Of a stretch of DNA of 64,000 nt, positions 1 through 8,763 are shown piece after piece. The translations under genes and the position numbers were made by a program. The notes under the pieces are model-generated. The model was not told the DNA's origin. It saw nothing but the letters and a program-made list of their open reading frames with translations, and did no database searches. This DNA is from Cohnella zeiphila (GTDB lineage Bacteria; Bacillota; Bacilli; Paenibacillales; Paenibacillaceae): the NCBI RefSeq assembly GCF_014212055.1, contig NZ_JACJVO010000032.1:124001-188000 (forward strand), written 5' to 3'. Every line of letters starts with the position of its first letter. The first letter of the stretch is position 1.

Positions 1-1506
1 ATGACCATCCGCGCGAGGCTGCTCATCGTCATTCCTCTCCTTGTTCTGGCCGCCAATGCGATGATCTTCTTCCTATTCCGAAGCTCGACTCTCGTGCAGG
101 GCGGCTACGACCGAATGCTGAACCGGATTCTCGCTTACAAGCAGGCCGTTCAAGCCTCGGATCAATCGCTTCAGTCGTTGTACGACTACCTGCTCGATCC
201 GGGGCCCGAGCTCAAGGCCGAGATGACCCGGCGAAGCGACGCGCTGCGCCGGAGCGGGGAATCGCTCCGCCAGCTCGGCCAGCCTCCGGCCATCGTCCCG
301 CAGGCGACCGGCTACATGCATTTGATCGATACGCTCGCCGACCAGGAGCGCTACGCGGCGGAGGCGTCCGCGACGCCCAAGGAAGCGCTGGAGAGATACG
401 AATCCGCGGAGAAGACCGCCGATTTCATCCGCGAGGAAGGCCAGCGCCTTGTCGATATCGATCTGGGCGTCGACCAGCCGATCTTGCGGGAGATCCAGCA
501 GGAGAACAAGAGGATGACCCGGCTGGGAATCGCCGTCGTCGCCGTGCAGACGGCGCTCGGCGTCTGTCTGGCGCTCTGGGTGTCGCGCAGCGTAACAGAG
601 CCCGTCGGAAGGCTGGTCCGACTGGCTAGGCACGTGTCCGAAGGCGGAACGCCGAAGGAATTGTACGGGGCGCAAGCGCAGGCGGAGGCACAAGCGCGGG
701 CCAAGGACGAGCTCGGCATCCTGACAGAAGCCTTCCTGCAGATGATTGCGTCGCTGAACGAGGCCGCCGTCCGGGACAAGGAGCGGCTGGAGCGGGAACG
801 GTTCGTTAAAGAATTGGAGCTGCGCGCGCTGCAGGGACAGATCCAACCGCACTTTCTGTTCAATTCCTTGAACGTTCTGTCCAAGCTCGCCTTATTGGAA
901 GGGGCGGAACGGACTTCTGATCTGATCGTCTCCATGTCTAGGCTGATCCGGTACCGGCTGCGCAAGCTGGACGAACCTGTAACGCTCCGCGACGAGCTTG
1001 ATCATGTGAGGGAGTATGCGGCCATTCAACAGGCGCGGTTCGGAAGCCTGGTCCGGTTCGAGACGAAGATCGACGAAGCGGCATTGACCGCGAAGCTTCC
1101 CGCGTTAACCGTCCAGCCGCTCGTGGAGAACGCGTTCGTACACGGTATCGCGGACATGGAGGCGGGAGCCGAGATTCGGCTTGCCGTCGTCCGCGAAGGA
1201 TCGGATGCCGTCATCGAAGTGTCGGACAACGGCGCCGGCATGGACGAAGCGACCCGCCGGGCTCTGCTGCGGCTTGACTATGAACCGGCAGAGGCTTCGC
1301 GGGAGGAGGAGAAGCGCTCCGAATCCGCTTCGATGTCGGCAGGACTCGGCACCCGCAACGTTTTCCGGAGATTGCAGTTGTTCACCGGCCGCAGCGATGC
1401 GGTCGAGATCCGAAGCGCGCCCGGACAAGGCACGACGTTCAAGATTCGCATTCCGATGACATTTAAGGAGGAGCCTGTCGATGTACCGCTTGTTGATCGC
1501 GGATGA
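1..1506 (+). CDS. Sensor histidine kinase, YesM/LytS type, with HAMP domain
   Basis: Membrane sensor kinase expected to phosphorylate the response regulator encoded just downstream. An N-terminal membrane segment (about residues 5-27) is followed by an extracellular region, a second membrane segment (about 172-193), a HAMP linker (about 193-255) and a His_kinase/HATPase module. The phospho-acceptor histidine is H284 in the motif QPHFLFN, and the N-box reads LVENAFVHG; late glycine motifs (DNGAGM, GLGTRNV) complete the ATPase. The frame opens at the first base of the window with an ATG followed by a plausible signal anchor, so the gene may be complete, but an upstream start cannot be excluded. 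It overlaps the regulator gene by 26 bases, indicating translational coupling. In this family such pairs usually control sugar ABC or sugar-use genes; the sugar symporter downstream fits, but the target is inferred. Confidence 0.92.
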   Translation: MTIRARLLIVIPLLVLAANAMIFFLFRSSTLVQGGYDRMLNRILAYKQAVQASDQSLQSLYDYLLDPGPELKAEMTRRSDALRRSGESLRQLGQPPAIVPQATGYMHLIDTLADQERYAAEASATPKEALERYESAEKTADFIREEGQRLVDIDLGVDQPILREIQQENKRMTRLGIAVVAVQTALGVCLALWVSRSVTEPVGRLVRLARHVSEGGTPKELYGAQAQAEAQARAKDELGILTEAFLQMIASLNEAAVRDKERLERERFVKELELRALQGQIQPHFLFNSLNVLSKLALLEGAERTSDLIVSMSRLIRYRLRKLDEPVTLRDELDHVREYAAIQQARFGSLVRFETKIDEAALTAKLPALTVQPLVENAFVHGIADMEAGAEIRLAVVREGSDAVIEVSDNGAGMDEATRRALLRLDYEPAEASREEEKRSESASMSAGLGTRNVFRRLQLFTGRSDAVEIRSAPGQGTTFKIRIPMTFKEEPVDVPLVDRG

Positions 1507-2797
1507 CGAAGCGCCGGAGAGGGAAGGGCTGGAATGGATCGTACGGCGGATGCTCCCGGATACCTTCGAGATCCTGCAAGCCGAGAACGGGAGGCGGGCG
1601 ATCGAGCTGGCGGAGGAGCGGCGGCCGAATATCGTGTTGATGGATATCCAAATGCCGGGCATTCAAGGGATGGAAGCTCTCCGGGAAATCCGGAAGCTGC
1701 TGCCCGACGCGAAGTTCGTGCTCGTGACGGCATATGATTCCTTCCATTATGCGCAGGCGGCGCTGCCGCTTGGCGTCAAAGAGTACATCGTTAAACCGGC
1801 GAGCCGGGACCAGGTGGCCTCGATGCTGCGGAGACTGGCGGACGAGCTCGACCGGGAGAGAGCGCTGAGAGACGAGCAATTGACGTTGAAAAGCAAAGTG
1901 TCCACGCTCCAGCCACTTGTGGAAAATGAGCTGGCGTTGATGCTGATGATGGATCAGGCGCTGGATAGCGGTCCGGAGCAGCTTGCGGAGTGGCTCGAAT
2001 TTCCGCTGAAGGAATGCCGCTGCCTCGTCGCAGCGCTTCCCGGCTCCGAATCCGCGGCGGACCGCAAGACGCTGTACGAGACGGTTCGCCGCACCGCGAA
2101 ATCGTTCGGTCCTTGCCTCGTAAGCTCCATCGTGGAGTATCACCTGGCCGTGTACCTGAGAAAGCCGCCGCAGGGGCCGGACGATTGGAAGGAGGCGCCC
2201 GTCCGTCTTGCGCACAAGCTGAGGGCTGCCGTTCAATCCTCGATCGGAAAAGAGCCCGCCATCGGCATCGGTTCTCTTCAGAGCGGCGTCGACGGGCTGA
2301 GGCAATCTTACTTCGAAGCGGTATTCGCTTCGACCTGTTCGAATCCCGTCTGCTTATTCGACGATTTGAAGCAGGGCGAGCACCCGCCGATGCCCGCACA
2401 GGGAGCCGATACGGCAGGCTGGCAAAGCTACGTCATGTCCGTTCTGCGGCGAATCCGGGACATCCGCGAGGAACAGACGCTGACCGTCATCGATCGGGCC
2501 AAGCAGTATATCCGCCAACGCTTCGCCGAAGATCTTTCACTCGAGGAGACGGCGGAATCCGTTCATCTGAACCCGTTCTACTTCAGCAAAGTCTTCAAGC
2601 AGCATGTCGGAGAGACGTTCATCGATTATCTGACGCGGCTTCGCATCGACCGGGCCAAGCAATTGATCGAGGAGGGAGATTGGAGTTTAAAGGAAGTAAG
2701 CTATGCGGTCGGCTACAAAGATCCCAACTACTTTAGCCGCGTATTCAAAAAAATAACCGGCGTCGCCCCCTCGGAGTACCGGTCGCGGCTCAAATAA
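1481..2797 (+). CDS. Response regulator, YesN type, receiver plus AraC DNA-binding domain
   Basis: Cytoplasmic response regulator, 438 aa. The receiver domain covers about residues 1-125, with acidic residues D8/D9, phospho-acceptor D55 in VLMDIQMPG, and the lysine in the IVKPA motif. A middle region without a recognised fold is followed by a C-terminal AraC/XylS pair of helix-turn-helix motifs (about 340-435), ending in the usual NYFSRVFKKITGVAPSEYR signature. The start is the ATG at 1481 behind AGGAGG inside the kinase gene, so the two genes are coupled. Known relatives activate carbohydrate-uptake genes. The nearest downstream gene is a sugar symporter on the same strand after a 225-base gap, which makes it a candidate target. 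Confidence 0.93.
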   Translation: MYRLLIADDEAPEREGLEWIVRRMLPDTFEILQAENGRRAIELAEERRPNIVLMDIQMPGIQGMEALREIRKLLPDAKFVLVTAYDSFHYAQAALPLGVKEYIVKPASRDQVASMLRRLADELDRERALRDEQLTLKSKVSTLQPLVENELALMLMMDQALDSGPEQLAEWLEFPLKECRCLVAALPGSESAADRKTLYETVRRTAKSFGPCLVSSIVEYHLAVYLRKPPQGPDDWKEAPVRLAHKLRAAVQSSIGKEPAIGIGSLQSGVDGLRQSYFEAVFASTCSNPVCLFDDLKQGEHPPMPAQGADTAGWQSYVMSVLRRIRDIREEQTLTVIDRAKQYIRQRFAEDLSLEETAESVHLNPFYFSKVFKQHVGETFIDYLTRLRIDRAKQLIEEGDWSLKEVSYAVGYKDPNYFSRVFKKITGVAPSEYRSRLK

Positions 2798-3022
2798 AAC
2801 CCCTGGATTATTTTAAGGTTCGGAGCAAAAGAGTCCGGTTCGTCGGGGAATTCCCTCCGATCCTAGCCGCGCCTTATAATTGTGCGGGAACAGCGCAAAT
2901 TAGTGAAGAAGTTCTCCCGCCGCCATTCGCTTGGCCGATGCTATACTGAATTCCGTCCTCCTTATCCGACGGACGAACCGAACGATCCTCCCATAGATGT
3001 GGGGAAAGGACTGAATTCAGAT
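2798..3022 (+). promoter_or_regulatory. Intergenic region with probable promoter for the sugar symporter
   Basis: A good -10 hexamer TATAAT lies at 2875-2880; the matching -35 (TTCCCT at 2851-2856, 18-base spacer) is poor, as expected for an activator-dependent promoter. A possible stem pairs GCGGGAAC (about 2884-2891) with GTTCTCCCGC (2911-2920) in the leader. A second -10-like TATACT is at 2942-2947. No operator was recognised. Confidence 0.4.
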
Positions 3023-4453
3023 ATGGCTTCCAGAACGGCTAAAATAAGCAACGACTCTCAATTGAACATGAAGTATGTCACTCTCGTCTCCGTCATCGGC
3101 GCGGTCGGGGGCTTGTTGTTCGGCTTCGATACGGCTGTCGTATCCGGCGCTGTCGGGTTCCTGCAAGATCGCTTCCATCTGGGAGACTTCGGCGCCGGCT
3201 GGGCGGTATCCAGCCTGATCATCGGCTGCATTGTCGGCGCGATCGCATCCGGCTGGCTGAGCGACCGCTTGGGACGAAAGAGAGTGCTCATCGGCGCAGC
3301 CGGTCTGTTCGTGATCGGATCGATCGCCACCGCGCTCCCCGACACGTTCACGGGTTATGTCATCGCCCGGATGATCAGCGGTCTCGGCATCGGCATCACC
3401 TCGACGATCTGTCCGCTGTATAATGCGGAGATCGCTCCGGCTCGTTATCGCGGGCGGCTCGTCGCGTTGAACCAGTTCGCGATCGTGACCGGCATTTTCC
3501 TAACCTACTTTGTCAATTCCGGCATCGCAAGCGCCGGTTCCGACGCATGGGATATCTCGACGGGGTGGCGCTGGATGTTCGGCATCGGCGCGATTCCGGG
3601 CCTGATCTTCATGGCTCTGCTGTTCCTCGTACCGGAAAGTCCGCGTTGGCTCATCAAGCGCGGCAAACCGGAGAAAGCATTGGACGTTCTTCTGCGTATC
3701 CACGGGGAAGAAGCGGCCAAGCAGGAAGTGCTCGAGATCAAACAATCGTTCCGTCAAGAAAAGTCTTCGCTTCGGGAATTGTTCAAGCCCGGCATGCGCT
3801 TTGCTCTTTTCGTCGGCATCGGCCTGGCGATCCTGCAGCAGGTCACCGGCATCAACGCCATTCTTTACTATGCTCCCGAGATCTTGAAGCAGACGGGAGC
3901 GGGAACGAACGCCGCGCTCATTCAGACGATCCTGGTCGGCTTCGTGAACATGGTCTTCACGGTCGTCTCGATCTGGCTGATCGACAAGGTGGGCCGCAAG
4001 GCGCTTCTGCTGACCGGTACGTCGATCATGGCCGCGTGCCTCGGGCTGATCGGCCTTCTGTTCCATACCGGCCACAGCTCCGGCTATCTGGTGCTGGCGC
4101 TCATTCTGGTATACACGGCGGCATTCTCCATTTCGCTCGGACCGGTGGTCTGGGTGATGCTCTCCGAGATCTTCCCGAACCGGGTTCGCGGAATGGCGAC
4201 GTCGATCGCCTCGATGCTCCTCTGGGCCGCGGACTACGCTGTCTCGCAGTCGTTCCCGCCGCTGCTGAGTTGGGCGGGTCCTGCGGCGACCTACTGGACG
4301 TTCGGCATTATGGCCCTCTTCACGGTCTTCTTCACGGTCGCGTTCGTGCCGGAGACCAAGGGCAAAACGCTGGAGCAAATGGAGAATCTGTGGATCAGCC
4401 GCCAAGCCGGCCAATCGCAATCGCTCGAAAATCGCCCGGTCAAAATCCACTGA
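3023..4453 (+). CDS. MFS sugar/proton symporter (sugar porter family, XylE/AraE-like)
   Basis: Twelve-helix inner-membrane transporter of the major facilitator superfamily, sugar porter branch, 476 aa from the chosen start. Family signatures are all present: GWLSDRLGRKR between helices 2 and 3, PESPRWL at the end of helix 6, QQVTGINAILYYAPEI in helix 7, DKVGRK between helices 8 and 9, and the C-terminal PETKGKTLEQME. The frame is open back to a GTG at 2882, but that adds 47 residues of unlikely composition; the ATG at 3023 with GGGGAAAGGA upstream (spacing 12) gives the usual short N-terminus, and the ATG at 3068 is an alternative. The substrate is probably a pentose or hexose; the sequence alone does not say which. 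A strong terminator follows. Confidence 0.9.
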   Translation: MASRTAKISNDSQLNMKYVTLVSVIGAVGGLLFGFDTAVVSGAVGFLQDRFHLGDFGAGWAVSSLIIGCIVGAIASGWLSDRLGRKRVLIGAAGLFVIGSIATALPDTFTGYVIARMISGLGIGITSTICPLYNAEIAPARYRGRLVALNQFAIVTGIFLTYFVNSGIASAGSDAWDISTGWRWMFGIGAIPGLIFMALLFLVPESPRWLIKRGKPEKALDVLLRIHGEEAAKQEVLEIKQSFRQEKSSLRELFKPGMRFALFVGIGLAILQQVTGINAILYYAPEILKQTGAGTNAALIQTILVGFVNMVFTVVSIWLIDKVGRKALLLTGTSIMAACLGLIGLLFHTGHSSGYLVLALILVYTAAFSISLGPVVWVMLSEIFPNRVRGMATSIASMLLWAADYAVSQSFPPLLSWAGPAATYWTFGIMALFTVFFTVAFVPETKGKTLEQMENLWISRQAGQSQSLENRPVKIH

Positions 4454-4476
4454 CCCGAGGAAGGTTGAAGTTCAAG

Positions 4477-4506
4477 GACAGCATCCAGGCGATGCTGTCT
4501 TTTTTT
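4477..4506 (+). terminator. Rho-independent terminator after the sugar symporter
   Basis: Perfect 9-bp stem GACAGCATC / GATGCTGTC with a five-base loop, followed by a run of seven T. Confidence 0.9.
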
Positions 4507-4564
4507 CTACGACGGCATAATGAACGAATATGATTTATGCCCATGGTTTTGTCAATGCCCAATA

Positions 4565-4611
4565 ACGGCACAGCGTGCCGTAAGCCATTTGGGTGGGGCA
4601 TGCATGCCCCA
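4565..4611. repeat. Two adjacent palindromes in the intergenic region
   Basis: A 7-bp stem ACGGCAC-AGC-GTGCCGT at 4565-4581 is followed 13 bases later by an 18-base perfect palindrome TGGGGCATGCATGCCCCA at 4594-4611. No T-run follows either one. They lie between the symporter terminator and the promoter of the next gene. They could be a regulator site or the end of a lost element. Confidence 0.5.
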
Positions 4612-4689
4612 CAAGCTTTGTTTGTTAATTGTGCTGTTGTAGTTTTTTTGAATTCCCGGCCTTTTCTATGCAAATCCAAGCTTCTTCGA

Positions 4690-4740
4690 TATAATACAGG
4701 TAAGATACCTGTTTTAACCATTAGAGAGGGGGCCTTTATG
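4690..4740 (+). promoter_or_regulatory. Promoter -10 and two-codon leader ORF of the AraC regulator gene
   Basis: A consensus -10 TATAAT is at 4690-4695; no good -35 is seen 17 bases upstream. The ribosome binding site GAGGGGG (4726-4732) sits five bases before an ATG at 4738 that opens a frame of only two codons (ATG GAG TGA). Its stop overlaps the GTG at 4743 that starts the regulator. Confidence 0.5.
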
Positions 4741-4742
4741 GA

Positions 4743-7025
4743 GTGAATCCGCGCGGTCGCCGGTTCAGGCGTCTAACTTTTCAACAGAAGCTGCTGGTGT
4801 ATTCCTTGTTCCTGAGCATTACCCCCGTACTAACCGTCGGTCTGCTGTCCTCGTATATCGCATATCACAATATCAAGAGCGAGATCAAGTCCCAACAGCT
4901 CGCGATGCTCGATCAGATTCAATTGCAAGTCAACCAGTTCATGAAAAGTCTTCATACGACCTCCATCATGCTCTCTACGAACCCGGACGTGGAGAGATCC
5001 GTTCGCGACGGCCCCGGAGCCGAACATTACCAAACGACCGTCGATATGAACGAAGCCGTGCGGACCTACCGCAATGCCTCTCCGTTTCGTTATCGAACGA
5101 CTCTTATTTACAGACGGTTCGGCGACAGCATCTATTCGGATGAATACAGCGAAGAGAACGTGCGGCAGATGCGCCTCTTGCAGATCTTGGAGAAGATGCG
5201 GCCGAAGATGAACGAGGGGGTCGTCGTTCCGGCGGGCACGTTCGACGATCAACCCGATCTGCTGCTGTACCGCCCGGTTCCGATCAATTCGGGTTATACG
5301 GAAGGCGTATTGGTTCTGCATGTCGACCCCGAGGATATTTTGCGCTTCGTCGGTTCCATGGAGCAAAGCTTCCATACGCGCGTGATCGTCGTCGATCGGG
5401 AGCAAAGGGTGCTGCTCAGCTCGAAGCGGGAGGAGATGGGCAGAATCGTCGACTTCCAGGGGAAGAGAAGCTTGCCGGATTCCGGGAGTCTGGCCCTCCT
5501 CGACGACGATTACCGGATGGAAATGCAGAGATCTCCCGCGAACGGATGGACCTACGTCGCCATGACGCCGAACGCCGAGCTGACGGCGCGCCCGAAGCAG
5601 ATCCAGACCGCCACTTTCCTGGTTGTCGGCGTCTTGAATCTGGTATGGGGCCTCATCGGTCTTCTTGGATTCAAACGCATGTATGTCCCCATCAATCACT
5701 TGGAGCAAAAATACGGGGTGCGCGGGAAAGTGAACCAACCCCGCGGGGACAGCCTGATCGCCTTGGGGGCGTTCATCGATCAGTTGACCCATACGAATGA
5801 CGCTCTAACCGACCGGTTGAGAGAGCAGTCACCGTACTTCAAGCAAGGAATCCTCCGGAAGCTGCTGCAGGGAGAAATGTCCGAACGCGAGCTGGCGGTT
5901 GTCGCGCGAGAGATCGATCTTCATCCGGATGTTCCGTATGCGTATGTCATCGCGGCGGAAGTGGATGATCTTCCGTCCTTCCTCCAGAACTACCGGGAAG
6001 AAGAACGGGCTTACCTTCATCATACGATTCTCCAGCTTATGGAGAGCCGTTTCGGCGTCTTTCCCGACTGCTGCGGGCTCATCCTCAAAACCGGGCGGAT
6101 CGTTCTTCTGGTCGGAACGAACGATGCGGATCTGGAAACAAGGTCACGGTTGGCCGGGTTCATGGACGACAGCCGGCAGCTGGTTCGCGAGGAGCTGCGA
6201 TTCACCGTCAGCGGCGCCGTCAGCGGAGCGTACGAAGGCTATGCGAGGGCAGGAGAAGCGTTCGAAGAGGCGATCTCGCTGCTCGGGCACCGGTTCGTCA
6301 TGGGACATGACGTTACGATCTCCGTTGATCGGTCGGACCGGAAGCTGCTTCAGATCAGCCGTCCGATCGTGGAGATGCAGAAGCAGATCGTTACGGATGT
6401 CATCCAGGGCAATGTGAACGCCGCCGGGCAGAAGCTATCCGAGCTCATCGCCGAGCTGTATCGGTCCCGGGTTCGGCCGGAGACGGCCATGGGCTTGTTC
6501 GCTAACATGCTGGGTGAATTGGATTATAAGCTTCATCGGCTCGGCTTTGCCATGCCGCAGGCGGGCGAAACGGACGTGTTCCAGAAGCTGCAGGGGCTGC
6601 GATCGCTTCCCGAGCTGGAACAATGGTTCGCGCGGGAATTGTTCCCCGCGGTCGGTGCGGCTTTGAGCGCCGACAGCATTCCGAAGCAGACCCGAACCGT
6701 CAACGAAGTGATGCAATACATACAGGATCATCTGGACGGAGAAACCTCGCTGCAAAAAGCGGCCGACCATTTTCAATTTTCGGTATCGTACTTGAGTAAA
6801 ATCTTCAAAGACGTATCCGGCCAAAACTTCAGCGAATTCGTTCTTCGGCTGCGGATGGAGAGAGCGAAGGAATGGCTGGAGCATACGGATCAGCCCATCA
6901 AGGATATGGCCCGGCGGCTCGGATATGCGAGCGTCCCGAACTTCAACCGGGTTTTCAAGCAGTATTGCGGACTTGCGCCCGGGCAGTACCGGAAAGAGAA
7001 GCGGCAGCATCCGTACCCGGCATAA
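4743..7025 (+). CDS. Membrane-anchored AraC-family transcriptional regulator
   Basis: A 760-aa one-component sensor-regulator. A first membrane helix (about residues 17-40) and a second (about 287-308) flank a roughly 245-residue extracellular sensing domain of the Cache-like kind. The cytoplasmic part ends in an AraC/XylS double helix-turn-helix (about 655-755, motifs SVSYLSKIFKDVSG and NFNRVFKQYCGLAPGQYR). There is no receiver domain, so sensing and DNA binding are in one chain. The start is GTG at 4743, because the nearby ATG at 4738 runs into a stop after two codons. It precedes a CUT1 sugar ABC transporter by 135 bases, and this order is typical of regulators that switch on their own uptake genes. 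Confidence 0.9.
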   Translation: MNPRGRRFRRLTFQQKLLVYSLFLSITPVLTVGLLSSYIAYHNIKSEIKSQQLAMLDQIQLQVNQFMKSLHTTSIMLSTNPDVERSVRDGPGAEHYQTTVDMNEAVRTYRNASPFRYRTTLIYRRFGDSIYSDEYSEENVRQMRLLQILEKMRPKMNEGVVVPAGTFDDQPDLLLYRPVPINSGYTEGVLVLHVDPEDILRFVGSMEQSFHTRVIVVDREQRVLLSSKREEMGRIVDFQGKRSLPDSGSLALLDDDYRMEMQRSPANGWTYVAMTPNAELTARPKQIQTATFLVVGVLNLVWGLIGLLGFKRMYVPINHLEQKYGVRGKVNQPRGDSLIALGAFIDQLTHTNDALTDRLREQSPYFKQGILRKLLQGEMSERELAVVAREIDLHPDVPYAYVIAAEVDDLPSFLQNYREEERAYLHHTILQLMESRFGVFPDCCGLILKTGRIVLLVGTNDADLETRSRLAGFMDDSRQLVREELRFTVSGAVSGAYEGYARAGEAFEEAISLLGHRFVMGHDVTISVDRSDRKLLQISRPIVEMQKQIVTDVIQGNVNAAGQKLSELIAELYRSRVRPETAMGLFANMLGELDYKLHRLGFAMPQAGETDVFQKLQGLRSLPELEQWFARELFPAVGAALSADSIPKQTRTVNEVMQYIQDHLDGETSLQKAADHFQFSVSYLSKIFKDVSGQNFSEFVLRLRMERAKEWLEHTDQPIKDMARRLGYASVPNFNRVFKQYCGLAPGQYRKEKRQHPYPA

Positions 7026-7160
7026 GCAAATTTTGCGATTTTCTTTATCATTTTTTTGAGAATGCCCATGCAAAGAAATGAGAATTGCGCGGAACTGGCC
7101 GGGATTCCAAGATGAAGGGAAGGAGAGCGCTCCGAACATCGAACAAGGAGGAGAGGCAGA

Positions 7161-8747
7161 ATGGGAAAAGGCAGTTCGGCCCTAAAGCAATTCAGTTCCT
7201 TCCTCGCCGTCGTCACGATCTTATCCTTCATCTTGTCCGCGTGCAGCAACGATAAGGAAAGCTCCGACGGTTCTGCGGCACCGTCGGGGAATCCATCGAA
7301 AGACTTGCATATTCTACTCTCGCACTCCAACGCGAAGTACGCCATGCAAGTGAAGGACAACGATCCGTACATCAAAGAGCTGTCCAAGCTATCCGGCTAC
7401 AACTTGAACTTCGAATTTCTGGGACACGGGAACGACTTCACGCAGCAGATGACGGTGCGCTTCGCCTCCGGCGACCTGCCGGACTTGATTCGAACGGACA
7501 GCATCGACTCCACGATGCATCCCGGCGCTCTGGAGAACGGGGTCTTCGCGGACCTGACCGACCTGCTCGATAAGTACGGGCAGCATATCAAAGCGAGTAT
7601 CCCGGAGGAAGCGTGGAAGAGTCCGAGAGTCAGCAAGGACGGGAAAATATTCGGCATCCCGACGCTTTCCGCTTTGCCTGCTTCGCGCGTCGTGTATATT
7701 CGGCAGGATTGGCTCGATAAGTTGGGCATGGACACGCCGGTGACGCTGGACGATTACTTGGCCTATTTCGAGGCCGTCAAGCGGGAGGACATGAACGGCA
7801 ACGGAGATCCCAACGACGAGTACGGCTTCTACGTTCGGGAGAACCTGATCTATTCCAACTTGTTCTTTACCGAATTCGGCGCCGAACCCGGCACCTGGTA
7901 TTACCGCGACGGCCAGCTTCAGCCGGGAATCATCCAGCCCGAGATCAAAGACAGCCTCAAGTTCTGGAAGCAATTGTACGACAAGGGCTATATCAATCCG
8001 AACTTGTTCACGAACAAAGCCTCCGATTGGGAAGCCGGCATCAAGCAGGGCAAAGCGGGGTTATGGGTTCACGACGTGACGAATTACAACTCGAATTGGG
8101 GCTTGCCGGAGTTTTACGTAAACCAGGAAGGCGCCAAGGTCTCGATGATTCAATCGCCCGAAGGGCCGAAAGGGCATGGGCTCTCCGCTCAAGGCGACCA
8201 GATCTACTTCGTGTGGGTCGTGCCGGCCGCGAACGGCAAGGCGGAAGAAGCGATCAAGTTTCTGGATTGGGCCTGGTCCCAGGAAGCGGACGACTTCTTC
8301 GCGCTCGGGATCGAAGGCAACAACTACAAAGTCGAGAACGGGAAACCGGTCTGGAGCCTGGAGGATCCGGCGAACAAGGATAACGATGCCTCCGTATTCT
8401 ACCAGTTGTCCATCAATCCTCGGGGAGACGGACGAATGAGCGATCGGGTGCTGGATGTCATTCCGAATTCGGAAGCGATCAAGGGCGGGATCGAGACGGC
8501 GCTGAAGGACGTATATCCGAACGACGGGCTGCACATGCCGACCTTGGAGGCGTTCAAGAATCGGCCGGAGCTGGTGCCGGGGACGGGAGCGGGAACGTTG
8601 TTCCTCGATATGTTCTCCAAGGTCATCACCGGAAAGGAACCATTGGAGCCGGCGTTCGACAAGTTCGTCGCCGAATGGCGCCGCCGCGGCGGCGACGAAG
8701 CGATCCGGGAAGCGACCGACTGGTATCGCGCCTTTCATAACCAATAA
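7161..8747 (+). CDS. Sugar ABC transporter substrate-binding lipoprotein
   Basis: Extracellular solute-binding protein, 528 aa. A lipoprotein signal peptide ends in the lipobox LSAC with C28 as the lipidated cysteine, followed by a Ser/Asp-rich tether. The size and the motifs resemble the large LplA-like group of CUT1 binding proteins for oligosaccharides in Paenibacillus. It is the first gene of a three-gene transporter set with the two permeases 16 and 20 bases downstream. Start ATG has AAGGAGGAGAGG upstream. No ATPase gene is in the cluster; such systems usually share an MsmX-type ATPase encoded elsewhere. The substrate is unknown. Confidence 0.92.
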   Translation: MGKGSSALKQFSSFLAVVTILSFILSACSNDKESSDGSAAPSGNPSKDLHILLSHSNAKYAMQVKDNDPYIKELSKLSGYNLNFEFLGHGNDFTQQMTVRFASGDLPDLIRTDSIDSTMHPGALENGVFADLTDLLDKYGQHIKASIPEEAWKSPRVSKDGKIFGIPTLSALPASRVVYIRQDWLDKLGMDTPVTLDDYLAYFEAVKREDMNGNGDPNDEYGFYVRENLIYSNLFFTEFGAEPGTWYYRDGQLQPGIIQPEIKDSLKFWKQLYDKGYINPNLFTNKASDWEAGIKQGKAGLWVHDVTNYNSNWGLPEFYVNQEGAKVSMIQSPEGPKGHGLSAQGDQIYFVWVVPAANGKAEEAIKFLDWAWSQEADDFFALGIEGNNYKVENGKPVWSLEDPANKDNDASVFYQLSINPRGDGRMSDRVLDVIPNSEAIKGGIETALKDVYPNDGLHMPTLEAFKNRPELVPGTGAGTLFLDMFSKVITGKEPLEPAFDKFVAEWRRRGGDEAIREATDWYRAFHNQ

Positions 8748-8763
8748 TGCCGGGAGGGTGCTT

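Noticed and set aside
4537..4746. 69-codon plus-strand open frame over the intergenic palindromes
   Set aside because: It runs through two hairpins and a promoter -10 box and has no ribosome binding site.
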